Source: Xanthobacteraceae bacterium
GTDB taxonomy: Bacteria > Pseudomonadota > Alphaproteobacteria > Rhizobiales > Xanthobacteraceae
Assembly (NCBI GenBank): GCA_019746135.1
Contig: JAIESI010000026.1
Location: forward strand, 1-41,735
Direction of reading: 5' to 3'
DNA length: 41,735 nt
In this document: positions 25,241 to 32,873 of the stretch, piece after piece
Position numbering within the stretch: the first letter of the stretch is position 1
Layout: each line of letters begins with the position of its first letter
Made by a program: the position numbers and the translations under genes
Notes under the pieces: generated by a model
The model's database searches: none
Told to the model about the DNA's origin: nothing
Seen by the model: only the letters and a program-made list of their open reading frames with translations

Positions 25241-26092
25241 CTAGCTGAACGTCAGCGTCACCATCGCCGCGGCGGCGACGACGAGCCCACAGCGCTTGCG
25301 CCATGACAGCGCCTCGGCAAACAGCAGGCGGCCGAGCACCGCGGTGAACACGAAGCCCAATTGCGCGACCGGGATGAGCACGCTCGCCGGGCCGACCGCG
25401 AGGCCGTTGAGCAGCACCATGAAGCCTGCGAGCAGCGTCACGCCGGCCAGCGCCCCGTAGCGAAAGCCCGCGCGCGGCAGCTTGATGCGGCCGTCGTAAA
25501 ACCACACGAACAGGGTGGCGAGCGAGCAGAACACCCAGGCCTGGGTCGCGAGCAGCGTCTCCGGCGGCGAGCCGGCCAGAAGCCCGATCTTGTAGAGCAG
25601 GTTGCCGATGCCGGCCGCGCCGGTCGCAAGCAGCACGCGGGTCAGCGACCCGACGCTCGTGGCCGTGCGCGGCTCTCCTTGAGGCTCGCCGGCGAGCACC
25701 AGCACCGCGATCAGCGCGAGCGCGAGCCCCGCGAGCTTCGTCAGCGTCAACGGTTCATGCAGAAAACCAATCGCGAGCGCCGCCGTCAGCGTGAAGCTCA
25801 GCCGGAAGATCGGCGCGTTGGTGCTGATCGAGCCACTGCGCAGGCTGCGCGAGAAATTGTAGAAGGCGAAGAACATCACGAGGCCGGCAACCGAGCCCCA
25901 CAGCGCCGCAGGCTCCAGCACGAGCTGTTGCCGCGCGAGCGCGTAGACCGTCACCAGCGGGCAGAAGAACCACGCCTGCAGCATGATGAAGTGGCGCGCT
26001 TCGATGCCTGCGGCCGCCGCGCGCTTGTAGATCAGGTCGCCGGCGCCGAAGCAGACCATGGCCAGCAGCGCAAGCCCGATGCCGGGGGTCAT
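25241..26092 (-). CDS. EamA/DMT-family membrane transporter
   Basis: A 283-residue inner-membrane protein of the drug/metabolite transporter superfamily with two EamA repeats. About ten hydrophobic helices are apparent, from GIGLALLAMVCFGAGDLIYK at the N-terminus to LVVAAAAMVTLTFS at the end. Each half has the family features, for example APIFRLSFTLTAALAIGFL and LIPVAQLGFVFTAVLGRLLF. The substrate is unknown. The ATG at 26092 overlaps the stop of the LVIVD gene in an ATGA quartet, making it the last gene of a four-gene operon. A decayed partial copy lies just beyond its 3' end. Confidence 0.9.
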   Translation of the reverse strand: MTPGIGLALLAMVCFGAGDLIYKRAAAAGIEARHFIMLQAWFFCPLVTVYALARQQLVLEPAALWGSVAGLVMFFAFYNFSRSLRSGSISTNAPIFRLSFTLTAALAIGFLHEPLTLTKLAGLALALIAVLVLAGEPQGEPRTATSVGSLTRVLLATGAAGIGNLLYKIGLLAGSPPETLLATQAWVFCSLATLFVWFYDGRIKLPRAGFRYGALAGVTLLAGFMVLLNGLAVGPASVLIPVAQLGFVFTAVLGRLLFAEALSWRKRCGLVVAAAAMVTLTFS

Positions 26093-27348
26093 CGGCCGGC
26101 GAATTCCAGGATGAACAGCCCGGCGTTGTAGTCGGTCGAATAGATCAGCCCGGCCGCATCGACGAACACGTCGGCCGACTGGATGACCCGCGCCCGGCTC
26201 GGGCGGTGATCCATCATCCGCGCCGGCTGAGGCGGCACCCAGGCGCCGGCTTCCACCGGCATCCGCTCGTTGCGGATGTCGAACACCCGCACGCCGGCGT
26301 TCTGGTAGGTCGCGAAGATCAGCTCGGAGCTGACGAAGCTGCCCGGCCGGTTCTCATGGATGTTGTGCGGCCCGAAATGCCCGCCCTTGCCGCGGTAGTC
26401 GGCTTCGCCGGGCTGCGGAAAGGTCGCGATCAGGCCCGGGTTGGATTTCACCTTGTTGTCGAACACCCAGATGTGTTTGACGCCGTCCTCCTGATGGTCG
26501 AGCACGGCCTCGTCCAGCACGATCAGCAGGTCGCGGTCGGGGAGCGGCAGGCAGTTGTGCGTGCCGCCGCCGAACGGCGGCGCGCCGTCGCGGTGCGCGA
26601 TCAGCTTCGGCTTGGCGCGGTCGGCGACGTCGATCACCACCATCCCGGCGTCGCGCCAGGCCGCATAGGCGGTGTCGCCATGGACGATGGCGTGATGCAG
26701 CCCGAAGCGGCTCGTGCCCGGCCACGAGGGTGTCTCGCCCGCTGCCTGGTTCATGCCGGGAATCCACCAGCGGCCGGCTTCGCGCGGATGTTGCGGATCG
26801 CTCATGTCGATGGTGATGAAGATGTAGTCGGTGAACCCGTCGATCAGCGCCGATGCATAGGCCCAGCGGCCGCCGGTGTACCAGACGCGGTGGATGCCGC
26901 CGCCTTGCACCGGCATGAAGCCGATCCGGCGCGGCTCGGCGGGTTTCGCGATGTCGTAGACCGCAAGGCCTGCCGACCAGTCCCGCTCGGCTTTCGGCCT
27001 GGCTTCGGCCGTGCCGACCACCTTGCCGAGCTGGCCCTTGTAGTAGGCCTTCTCGTCGGCGAATTCGGCAGCGGCAAACATGTCCTTGGCATGGATCACC
27101 AGCAGCAGGTCGTCATGGGTCTGCAGATGGATGTTCCAGGTGCCGGGCGGGGCTGCGAGGTGGTTCGCGGGCTTAGGCTTCGTCGGATCGCGCACGTCGA
27201 CGACGGAAAATCCCTTCGAGAACATGTGGCCGATAAAGGCGTGGCCGCGATGCACCATCACCTGCACGCCGTCGGGCCGTCCGCCCTGGTCGGAATGGCC
27301 GACGATCCGCATGTTGCGCGCGAAATCGGGTTTCGGAAGCTCGCTCAT
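26089..27348 (-). CDS. LVIVD-repeat beta-propeller-like protein
   Basis: A 419-residue protein with LVIVD-type repeats, which are predicted to build a beta-propeller. Repeat-like segments are VQVMVHRGHAFIGHMFSKGF followed by SVVDVRDPTKP, the LAVYDIAKPAEPRRIGF segment, GMVVIDVADRAKPKLIAH, GVRVFDIRNERMPVEAG, and the C-terminal STDYNAGLFILEFAGR. Several conserved His residues (HLQTHDD, GIHRVW, GLHHAIVHGD, GGTHNCLP, HFGPHNIHENRP) are spaced as in lactonase- or metal-binding propellers, so an enzyme is possible. There is no signal peptide from ATG 27348. It lies between a flavin monooxygenase and an EamA transporter, which suggests a catabolic step on the same compound (inference). Confidence 0.8.
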   Translation of the reverse strand: MSELPKPDFARNMRIVGHSDQGGRPDGVQVMVHRGHAFIGHMFSKGFSVVDVRDPTKPKPANHLAAPPGTWNIHLQTHDDLLLVIHAKDMFAAAEFADEKAYYKGQLGKVVGTAEARPKAERDWSAGLAVYDIAKPAEPRRIGFMPVQGGGIHRVWYTGGRWAYASALIDGFTDYIFITIDMSDPQHPREAGRWWIPGMNQAAGETPSWPGTSRFGLHHAIVHGDTAYAAWRDAGMVVIDVADRAKPKLIAHRDGAPPFGGGTHNCLPLPDRDLLIVLDEAVLDHQEDGVKHIWVFDNKVKSNPGLIATFPQPGEADYRGKGGHFGPHNIHENRPGSFVSSELIFATYQNAGVRVFDIRNERMPVEAGAWVPPQPARMMDHRPSRARVIQSADVFVDAAGLIYSTDYNAGLFILEFAGR

Positions 27349-27371
27349 CGTCAAACGCTCACTTGCAAAGC

Positions 27372-28613
27372 TCACTTATAAGCGTCGAGGAAGTTCGGCA
27401 CCGCGATCCAGTCCATCATCGCGCCGTCGTCCTGCAACAGCGCGTGCATGCGGCGGTCGTCCTCGGTCTTGAGGTTCACGCCCATGTGCGTGCCGAGCCT
27501 GCGGCTGTGCTTGACGATGGTGTTGCCGATCGGCTGGCGCAGGGCGTTGTAGGCCTCGAGCGCGGTGTCGATGTCGTCGTGGTCGCGCAGCGCGTTGGCC
27601 AGCGCCTGTGCGTCGCCGCCCGCCTTGGCGACGCCGAAGCCCATGTGCGGACGCGCGTTCGCCGCGGCGTCGCCGACCATGGCGACGCGGCCGAACACGA
27701 TGCGCGGCGCGGTAAAATCGTAGATCGGCGTGATGAACGGCTGCTTCATCGTCATCACGCAGTCGAGCATCACCTCCGGCATGATCTCGCGCGCGTCGGC
27801 GTACATCTCTTCGACCAGGTCCTTGCGAATGAGCGGCGGCGGCACCGAGAACTCGTGCTGATGGCCGTTCTCGTCGACGTTCATCTCGCGGAGCCTGGCT
27901 GCGTCCGCCACGCGGTACCAGATGAAATTGTAGCGCCGGTGGCCGGGACGCAGGTCGTTGTTGAAGCCCGAGATCGGATAGGTGATGACCTCCTGCCGCG
28001 GCGGCAGGTAGAAGCAGAAATACGGAAAGATCTCCTTCAGCGTCTTCGGCGACAGATCGGCCTCGTTCGGCGCGCCGCGCCAGATGTAGTAGCCGGCATA
28101 GTGAGGCTGCAGCTCCGGCGCGACCTCGCCGCGCACCGTGGAGCGGATGCCGTCGCCGCCGACCAGAATGTCGGCGTGCTCGATCCGGCCGCCGTTGAAA
28201 TGCACCCGCACGCCGCGGCCGTCCTGCTCGACGCGCTCGAACGCCCAGCCGAGATGGTAGCGCGCCGGATCGATGGTCTCGCGCAGCAGCCGCTGCAGCC
28301 GGTCCCACGATGTGAGGATCTGCCGCAGCGGCCGTTCGCCGGTGATGCGGCCGTTCCGGTCGAGCGCGATGCGCTTGGGAACCTCGACGCCGAGATCGCG
28401 GGTGCCGGCGCCGCTTGCTTCGAGCGCCGCGAGCAGCTCCGGATGGGTGGTGATGCCCGCGCCGCGGCCGACCAGCTCGACGCCGGAGCGCTCGTAGACG
28501 TCGCACTCCCAGCCGATCTGGCGCAGGAAGGCTGCGGTGAACAGGCCCGACATCGAGCCGCCAACGATGATGGCCCGGCGCTTGCGCGCCGGCGACGAGT
28601 TTTGTCCCGGCAT
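27372..28613 (-). CDS. FAD-dependent monooxygenase (PHBH fold)
   Basis: A 413-residue flavoprotein hydroxylase resembling 2,6-dihydroxypyridine 3-monooxygenase. The FAD/NADPH motifs are AIIVGGSMSGLFTAAFLRQI (GxGxxG-like, 14-33), the middle ADILVGGDGIRSTVR (DG motif) and the second FAD motif GRVAMVGDAAANARPHMGFG (GD motif, about 310-330). It would hydroxylate an aromatic or N-heteroaromatic ring with O2 and NAD(P)H; the substrate is not known. The ATG at 28613 is preferred; the longer open frame upstream runs out of frame through the TSUP gene. It is 20 bp after the TSUP stop and 23 bp before the LVIVD gene. Confidence 0.88.
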   Translation of the reverse strand: MPGQNSSPARKRRAIIVGGSMSGLFTAAFLRQIGWECDVYERSGVELVGRGAGITTHPELLAALEASGAGTRDLGVEVPKRIALDRNGRITGERPLRQILTSWDRLQRLLRETIDPARYHLGWAFERVEQDGRGVRVHFNGGRIEHADILVGGDGIRSTVRGEVAPELQPHYAGYYIWRGAPNEADLSPKTLKEIFPYFCFYLPPRQEVITYPISGFNNDLRPGHRRYNFIWYRVADAARLREMNVDENGHQHEFSVPPPLIRKDLVEEMYADAREIMPEVMLDCVMTMKQPFITPIYDFTAPRIVFGRVAMVGDAAANARPHMGFGVAKAGGDAQALANALRDHDDIDTALEAYNALRQPIGNTIVKHSRRLGTHMGVNLKTEDDRRMHALLQDDGAMMDWIAVPNFLDAYK

Positions 28614-28633
28614 GGCGGCGCGAATGCTAACCT

Positions 28634-29413
28634 TCAGCGCAGGATCGAGTCGAGCACCGGCAGGCTGACGATGGCCGCAAGCGTGATGATCGCATAGGCG
28701 ATGGTCCGATAGAGCTTGTCCGACGCGCCCTGGAAGAAATACGCGCCGATCCCCATGCCGACGAGATAGGGAACGCCGAGCAGCAGCGACAGCGCCAGCG
28801 GGCGCGGCTCGAACATGCCCTGATGCCCGAAGATCGCGACCAGCAGCACGTCGCAGATCATGAACAGGACCATCAGGTTCGCGCGCAGGACCTTCGGGCT
28901 GTTGCCGCCGCCGAGCCAGTAAAGAATGACCGGAGGGCCTGCGATCAGCACCGCGCCCCCGGAGACGCCGGAGAACAGACCGACGCCGAGGGTCAGCGGC
29001 AGACGCGGCGGGCCGTGATAGCGCCAGCCCGAGGCCAGCATCGGCACAAGGCTCAGCACCACGATGGCGATGCACCAGCGCAGCACGATCGGATCGAGCA
29101 CGACGAGCAGCCAGACGCCGAGCGGCAGCCCTGCCGCCATCGCGATCGACAGCGGCCCCACCTCGCGCCAGGTGCAGCGGCGCAGCTCCGGGATGGCAAA
29201 CGGCGTCGCCGCCACCAGGTCCACCAGCAGGACGGTGACGGCGGCGATGCGCGGATCGTAGATCGCCGAAACCAGCGGCATGTAGACCATCGCGCCGCCG
29301 AAGCCGGAGAAGCCGCGCGTGACGCCGGCGAGCGCGGCGACCGCCATCGCCGCATAGATGCGCGGCTCGGCGAGCGCGGCCGCGAAGGTTTCACTGGTGG
29401 GAAGATCGATCAC
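28634..29413 (-). CDS. TSUP (TauE/SafE) family permease
   Basis: A 259-residue membrane protein of the TauE/SafE family, with about eight hydrophobic helices in two repeats ([40 protein letters not shown]). Members export sulfite, sulfonates or organic anions. The start is taken as GTG 29413 with a GAGAGGAG ribosome-site-like stretch about 15 nt upstream. It is the first gene of the minus-strand operon TSUP - FAD monooxygenase - LVIVD protein - EamA, and is divergent from ruvC over 117 bp. It may move an anionic substrate or product of the monooxygenase (inference). Confidence 0.87.
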   Translation of the reverse strand: MIDLPTSETFAAALAEPRIYAAMAVAALAGVTRGFSGFGGAMVYMPLVSAIYDPRIAAVTVLLVDLVAATPFAIPELRRCTWREVGPLSIAMAAGLPLGVWLLVVLDPIVLRWCIAIVVLSLVPMLASGWRYHGPPRLPLTLGVGLFSGVSGGAVLIAGPPVILYWLGGGNSPKVLRANLMVLFMICDVLLVAIFGHQGMFEPRPLALSLLLGVPYLVGMGIGAYFFQGASDKLYRTIAYAIITLAAIVSLPVLDSILR

Positions 29414-29530
29414 ATTGACGTTCCGGGGCTCCTCTCTAACAGCCGCTTGCAGGCATGGCGATTGGGGAGAGCGGGGAGCCGCCATGCGGATGCTTTGCTG
29501 CTGCCATCCCGCGGGGTTATCAACAGAAGC

Positions 29531-30043
29531 ATGAACCGCCCGATTCGCATTCTCGGCATCGATCCCGGTCTCCGCCGCACCGGCTGGGGTGTGATCGAGG
29601 TCGACGGCAACCGCCTGATCTATTCGGCCTGCGGCTCGGTCGCGACCAGCGACAAAGCGAGCCTCGCCGATCGGCTGGTGACGATCCACGACGGGCTTTC
29701 CCGGGTGGTCGAGGATTTCGCGCCGGACGAGGCCGCGGTGGAGGCCACCTTCGTCAACAAGGATGCCAACGCCACGCTCAAGCTCGGGCAAGCGCGTGGC
29801 GTCGCACTCTTGATCCCCGCGCGCTCGGGCATTTCGGTCGCCGAATACGCACCGAACCTGGTGAAGAAGACCATCGTCGGCGCGGGCCACTGCGAGAAGG
29901 AGCAGATCAGGCTGATGCTGCGCGTGCTGCTGCCCAAGGCCGATCCGCCGAGCCATGACGCGGCCGACGCGCTCGCCATCGCCGTGTGCCACGCGCACCA
30001 CCGGCAGAGCGTGGCGCTGAAGCTCAAGGTCGCGGCGCGATGA
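29531..30043 (+). CDS. ruvC: Holliday junction endonuclease RuvC
   Basis: RuvC, 170 residues, resolves Holliday junctions. Catalytic acids are visible: D11 in [15 protein letters not shown]71 in [11 protein letters not shown], and D143/D146 in [11 protein letters not shown]. The ATG at 29531 gives the standard family start. The TGA stop overlaps an ATG that once looks to have been the ruvA start (ATGATCGGCAAGCT at 30040-30053), but the true ruvA now begins 113 bp later because a palindromic element is inserted. Confidence 0.97.
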   Translation: MNRPIRILGIDPGLRRTGWGVIEVDGNRLIYSACGSVATSDKASLADRLVTIHDGLSRVVEDFAPDEAAVEATFVNKDANATLKLGQARGVALLIPARSGISVAEYAPNLVKKTIVGAGHCEKEQIRLMLRVLLPKADPPSHDAADALAIAVCHAHHRQSVALKLKVAAR

Positions 30044-30166
30044 TCGGCAAGCTCCCTCCACTTGTCATTCCGGGGCGCCGCCATAAGCGCGTTTACGCGC
30101 GTCTTCGACGCGCTATGGCGGCGCCCCGGAATGACAGCCGAAAGATTGTGCGATGATCGGCAAGCT
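30037..30166. mobile_element. Palindromic REP-like element inserted at the ruvC/ruvA junction, with 17-bp flanking repeats
   Basis: A perfect 23-bp inverted repeat (30063-30085 with 30114-30136) starts TGTCATTCCGGGGCGCC and encloses a smaller AGCGCG/CGCGCT stem. It shares TCATTCCGGG ends, and the preceding CCCTC...CAC bases, with the element in the ispH-thrB spacer. It is flanked by an exact direct repeat GCGATGATCGGCAAGCT (30037-30053 and 30150-30166), which is the ruvC stop/ruvA start sequence. The layout looks like an insertion of about 96 bp that duplicated 17 bp of its target. No protein is encoded that could move it. Confidence 0.7.
30040..30156 (+). CDS. 38-codon open frame bridging ruvC and ruvA
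   Basis: The former ruvA start (ATG 30040, overlapping the ruvC TGA) opens a 38-codon frame. It begins like RuvA (MIGKL), runs through the palindromic element as Arg-rich residues ([17 protein letters not shown]) and stops at TGA 30154-30156, which overlaps the real ruvA ATG 30153 in an ATGA quartet. It is probably not a functional protein, but translating it would keep ruvC and ruvA coupled. Expression is not shown by sequence. Confidence 0.3.
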   Translation: MIGKLPPLVIPGRRHKRVYARLRRAMAAPRNDSRKIVR

Positions 30167-30770
30167 GAAGGGCGTCATCGACAGCTACGGCGAGGATTTC
30201 ATCGTTCTCGACGTGCACGGCGTCGGCTATCTGGTGCATTGCTCCGCGCGCACGCTGCAGGCGCTGCCGGCGCCCGGCGAGGCGGTGACGCTCGCGATCG
30301 AGACCCATGTGCGCGAGGACCAGATCCGGCTGTTCGGCTTTCTCAGCGACGCCGAGCGCGAATGGTTCCGCCTGCTGCAGACCGTGCAGGGCGTCGGCGC
30401 CAAGGTCGCGCTCTCGGTCCTGAGCACGTTCAGGCCCGGCGATCTCGCATCCGCCATCGCCATCGGCGACAAGGCCGCGATCAAGCGCGCGCCGGGCGTC
30501 GGCCCCAAGGTCGCCGAGCGGCTGGTCATCGAGCTCAAGGACAAGGCGCCTGCCTATTCCGACCTTGATCCCGCCGTGATCAAGCTGTCCGGTTCGGTCG
30601 CCGAGAAGCGCGCGCCGCAGCCGGTGCTCGACGCGGTCTCGGCGCTGGTCAATCTCGGCTATGGTCAGCCGCAGGCGGCGGCGGCGATTGCGGCGGCAAG
30701 CCGCAGCGCCGGCGAGGGCGCGGAGACGGCGCAGTTGATCCGGCTCGGCTTGAAGGAGCTTTCGAAGTGA
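30153..30770 (+). CDS. ruvA: Holliday junction branch-migration protein RuvA
   Basis: RuvA, 205 residues, binds the four-way junction as a tetramer and loads RuvB. The N-terminal OB domain is [20 protein letters not shown], domain II has the helix-hairpin-helix motifs [18 protein letters not shown] and [19 protein letters not shown], and the C-terminal domain III that touches RuvB follows a flexible linker ([20 protein letters not shown]). Its first five codons also occur 113 bp upstream because of the element insertion. It overlaps the deaminase gene by GTGA. Confidence 0.97.
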   Translation: MIGKLKGVIDSYGEDFIVLDVHGVGYLVHCSARTLQALPAPGEAVTLAIETHVREDQIRLFGFLSDAEREWFRLLQTVQGVGAKVALSVLSTFRPGDLASAIAIGDKAAIKRAPGVGPKVAERLVIELKDKAPAYSDLDPAVIKLSGSVAEKRAPQPVLDAVSALVNLGYGQPQAAAAIAAASRSAGEGAETAQLIRLGLKELSK

Positions 30771-31195
30771 CGGCGCTGAGCAAGGCCGACAGCGAGTTGA
30801 TCGAGGCCGCGACCGAGGCGATCCGCCAGCGCTACCGCTTCGACTGGCAGGAGGTTGGAGCTGCGATCCGGCTGCGCTCGGGAAAAATCTTCACCGGGGT
30901 CAGCCTCGACGCCTATCTCGGCCGCATGGCGATCTGCGCCGAGGCGGTCGCGCTCGGGCAGGCCATCACGGTCGCTGGCGAGTTGGGCATCGACAGCATC
31001 GTCGCGGTCCGCCATCCGCCGCCCGAGGAGAAGGACCGTCCGGTCGAGGTCGTCTCGCCCTGCGGTGCCTGCCGCGAGTTGATCTGGGACTATGATCGCA
31101 ACGCGCGGGTCATCGTGCCGGGACCGGACGGCCCGGTCACCGTCGGCATCGGCGAACTGCTGCCGAACAAGTACAGCCGCGAGCGGGGGAACTGA
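30767..31195 (+). CDS. Cytidine-deaminase-like zinc enzyme
   Basis: A 142-residue protein of the cytidine deaminase superfamily. Zinc site residues are present: C58-A59-E60 in [11 protein letters not shown] (Cys replaces His, as in free-nucleoside CDA) and C99/C102 in [14 protein letters not shown]. The size fits a homotetrameric free-nucleoside deaminase or a blasticidin-S-deaminase-like enzyme; sequence alone does not decide. The GTG start overlaps the ruvA stop (GTGA), so it is translated with ruvA, an unusual placement inside the ruvAB pair. Confidence 0.85.
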   Translation: MTALSKADSELIEAATEAIRQRYRFDWQEVGAAIRLRSGKIFTGVSLDAYLGRMAICAEAVALGQAITVAGELGIDSIVAVRHPPPEEKDRPVEVVSPCGACRELIWDYDRNARVIVPGPDGPVTVGIGELLPNKYSRERGN

Positions 31196-31215
31196 GCTTG
31201 GGCGGCGCGGTGTGA

Positions 31216-31500
31216 ATGCCGGGCGAGATCACTCAATTCGAGTGGGACGAGAACAAGCGCCGGCAAGATCTGGCGAAGCACGGCGTCGATTTCTTGCGTG
31301 CTGCACTGGTGTTCGACGGTCGGCCGGCGGTCATGCTATATTCGCCGCGAGCCGGCGAGGATCGCTGGCAGACCATCGCCGCCGTCGAAGGACGATTGAT
31401 AACGGTGATCTGGACTTGGCGCGGTGAACGGTGCCGGATTATTTCGGCGAGAAGGGCACGTGATGGCGAAGAAAGAGTCTATCGTCAGACTTACGCTTGA
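31216..31500 (+). CDS. brnT: BrnT family toxin
   Basis: A 94-residue toxin of the BrnT (DUF497) family, RNase-like and related in fold to RelE. Diagnostic stretches are QFEWDENKRRQDLAKHGVDF near the N-terminus, the central RWQTIAAVEGRLITVIWTWR and the C-terminal RCRIISARRARDGEERVYRQ, with the Arg/His/Lys residues used in catalysis. The family order is toxin first, then antitoxin, as here: brnA starts within the last 38 bp of brnT. It sits between the deaminase gene and ruvB. Confidence 0.92.
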   Translation: MPGEITQFEWDENKRRQDLAKHGVDFLRAALVFDGRPAVMLYSPRAGEDRWQTIAAVEGRLITVIWTWRGERCRIISARRARDGEERVYRQTYA

Positions 31501-31687
31501 TCAGATTCGCGATCGGGTGGCCCGCGGTGAGGACCAAACCGACTGGGCCGCGGTTGATCGGAAGACGCAGGCGGAGCTGGAATCAGATATTGCCTCGGAC
31601 CCGGATAGCGAGGCTGGCGCGCCGGTTGGGACCTGGGTCCGGGTGCCGCCCGGTTTCGACGTTCGTGTGGTCAAGAAGTCGGCCTGA
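31463..31687 (+). CDS. brnA: BrnA-like antitoxin, short form
   Basis: A 74-residue BrnA-type antitoxin from ATG 31463. The N-terminal half matches BrnA well: SIVRLTLDQIRDRVARGEDQ, then TDWAAVDRKTQAELESDIAS and DPD. The usual C-terminal ribbon-helix-helix part (of the type KEQISIRLDxDVLDWFRxxG) is missing; instead the protein ends GTWVRVPPGFDVRVVKKSA. No better continuation is seen in the other two frames. The protein may still neutralise BrnT, but would not repress its own promoter in the normal way. An upstream in-frame start at 31424 would only add residues inside brnT. Confidence 0.8.
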   Translation: MAKKESIVRLTLDQIRDRVARGEDQTDWAAVDRKTQAELESDIASDPDSEAGAPVGTWVRVPPGFDVRVVKKSA

Positions 31688-31750
31688 TCGCGCATGCAGC
31701 GATGCTGTCGTCCGGTCGGAGTGAAACAGCACGGCTGGAATTTCGACTGA

Positions 31751-32815
31751 ATGGCCACCACGCCCCAAAATACTGCGAAACGCCTGGTTACCGCCGAGCG
31801 CCGCGAGGAGGACGCAGCCGAGCTGAAGCTGCGGCCGCAGCGGCTGTCCGAGTTCATCGGCCAGCAGCAGGCGCGCGCCAATCTCTCGGTGTTCATCGAA
31901 GCCGCACGCGCGCGCAACGAGGCGCTCGATCACGTGCTGCTGGTCGGCCCGCCGGGCCTCGGCAAGACCACGCTGGCGCAGATCGTCTCGCGCGAGCTCG
32001 GCGTCAATTTCCGCGCCACCTCCGGGCCGGTCATCGCCAAGGCCGGCGATCTCGCGGCGCTGCTCACCAATCTCGAAGAGCGCGATGTGCTGTTCATCGA
32101 CGAGATCCACCGCCTCAATCCGGCGGTCGAGGAGGTGCTTTATCCGGCGATGGAGGATTTCCAGCTCGACCTCATCATCGGCGAGGGCCCGGCGGCGCGC
32201 TCGGTGAAGATCGATCTCGCGAAGTTCACGCTGGTCGGCGCGACCACGCGCGCAGGCCTGCTCACCAATCCGCTGCGCGACCGCTTCGGCATCCCGGTGC
32301 GGCTCAACTTCTACACCGAGCAGGAGCTCGAGCTGATCGTCAACCGCGGCGCGCGCGTGCTCGGCCTCGGCATGACCGAGGACGGCGCCAACGAGATCGC
32401 CCGGCGCTCGCGCGGCACCCCGCGCATCGCCGGCAGGCTCTTGCGCCGGGTGCGCGACTTCGCCCATGTCGGCAAGGCCGACAAGGTGGATCGGAAGCTC
32501 GCCAACAAGGCGCTGCTGGAGCTCGAGGTCGATGCCGCCGGCCTCGACTCGATGGACCGCCGCTATCTCACCACCATCGCCGAGCACTACGGCGGCGGGC
32601 CGGTCGGCGTCGAGACGCTCGCTGCGGCACTGTCGGAGCCGCGCGACGCCATCGAGGAGATCATCGAGCCGTATCTGATCCAGAAGGGCTTTCTCCAGCG
32701 CACGCCGCGCGGGCGTCTCATCACGGGACACGCGTTCAAGCACCTCGGCCTGGCCGAGCCTGCCCGCGATCCGTCACAGTTCGGCCTGTTTGCCCAGGAT
32801 GATGACGGCGCTTAG
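31751..32815 (+). CDS. ruvB: Holliday junction helicase motor RuvB
   Basis: RuvB, 354 residues, the hexameric AAA+ ATPase driving branch migration with RuvA. Walker A is GPPGLGKT at 66-73, Walker B is [11 protein letters not shown] (112-122), sensor I is in [20 protein letters not shown], and the winged-helix C-terminus contains [14 protein letters not shown] and [13 protein letters not shown]. It starts 63 bp after brnA and is parted from ruvA by the deaminase and BrnT/BrnA genes, whereas ruvA and ruvB are normally adjacent. Confidence 0.97.
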   Translation: MATTPQNTAKRLVTAERREEDAAELKLRPQRLSEFIGQQQARANLSVFIEAARARNEALDHVLLVGPPGLGKTTLAQIVSRELGVNFRATSGPVIAKAGDLAALLTNLEERDVLFIDEIHRLNPAVEEVLYPAMEDFQLDLIIGEGPAARSVKIDLAKFTLVGATTRAGLLTNPLRDRFGIPVRLNFYTEQELELIVNRGARVLGLGMTEDGANEIARRSRGTPRIAGRLLRRVRDFAHVGKADKVDRKLANKALLELEVDAAGLDSMDRRYLTTIAEHYGGGPVGVETLAAALSEPRDAIEEIIEPYLIQKGFLQRTPRGRLITGHAFKHLGLAEPARDPSQFGLFAQDDDGA

Positions 32816-32873
32816 CGCGCTTTCGCTTTGTTGATTCAATTTCACTGCAGAATTCCCTCGTAAGACCCACCGC

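Noticed and set aside
27372-29075. A 567-residue fused protein upstream-extending the FAD monooxygenase
   Set aside because: The N-terminal extension is the TSUP gene read in a wrong frame and looks like typical high-GC Arg/Ala-rich shadow; the true start is ATG 28613.
31424-31462. Upstream start for brnA
   Set aside because: The extra residues come from inside brnT and do not resemble BrnA; ATG 31463 begins the conserved part.
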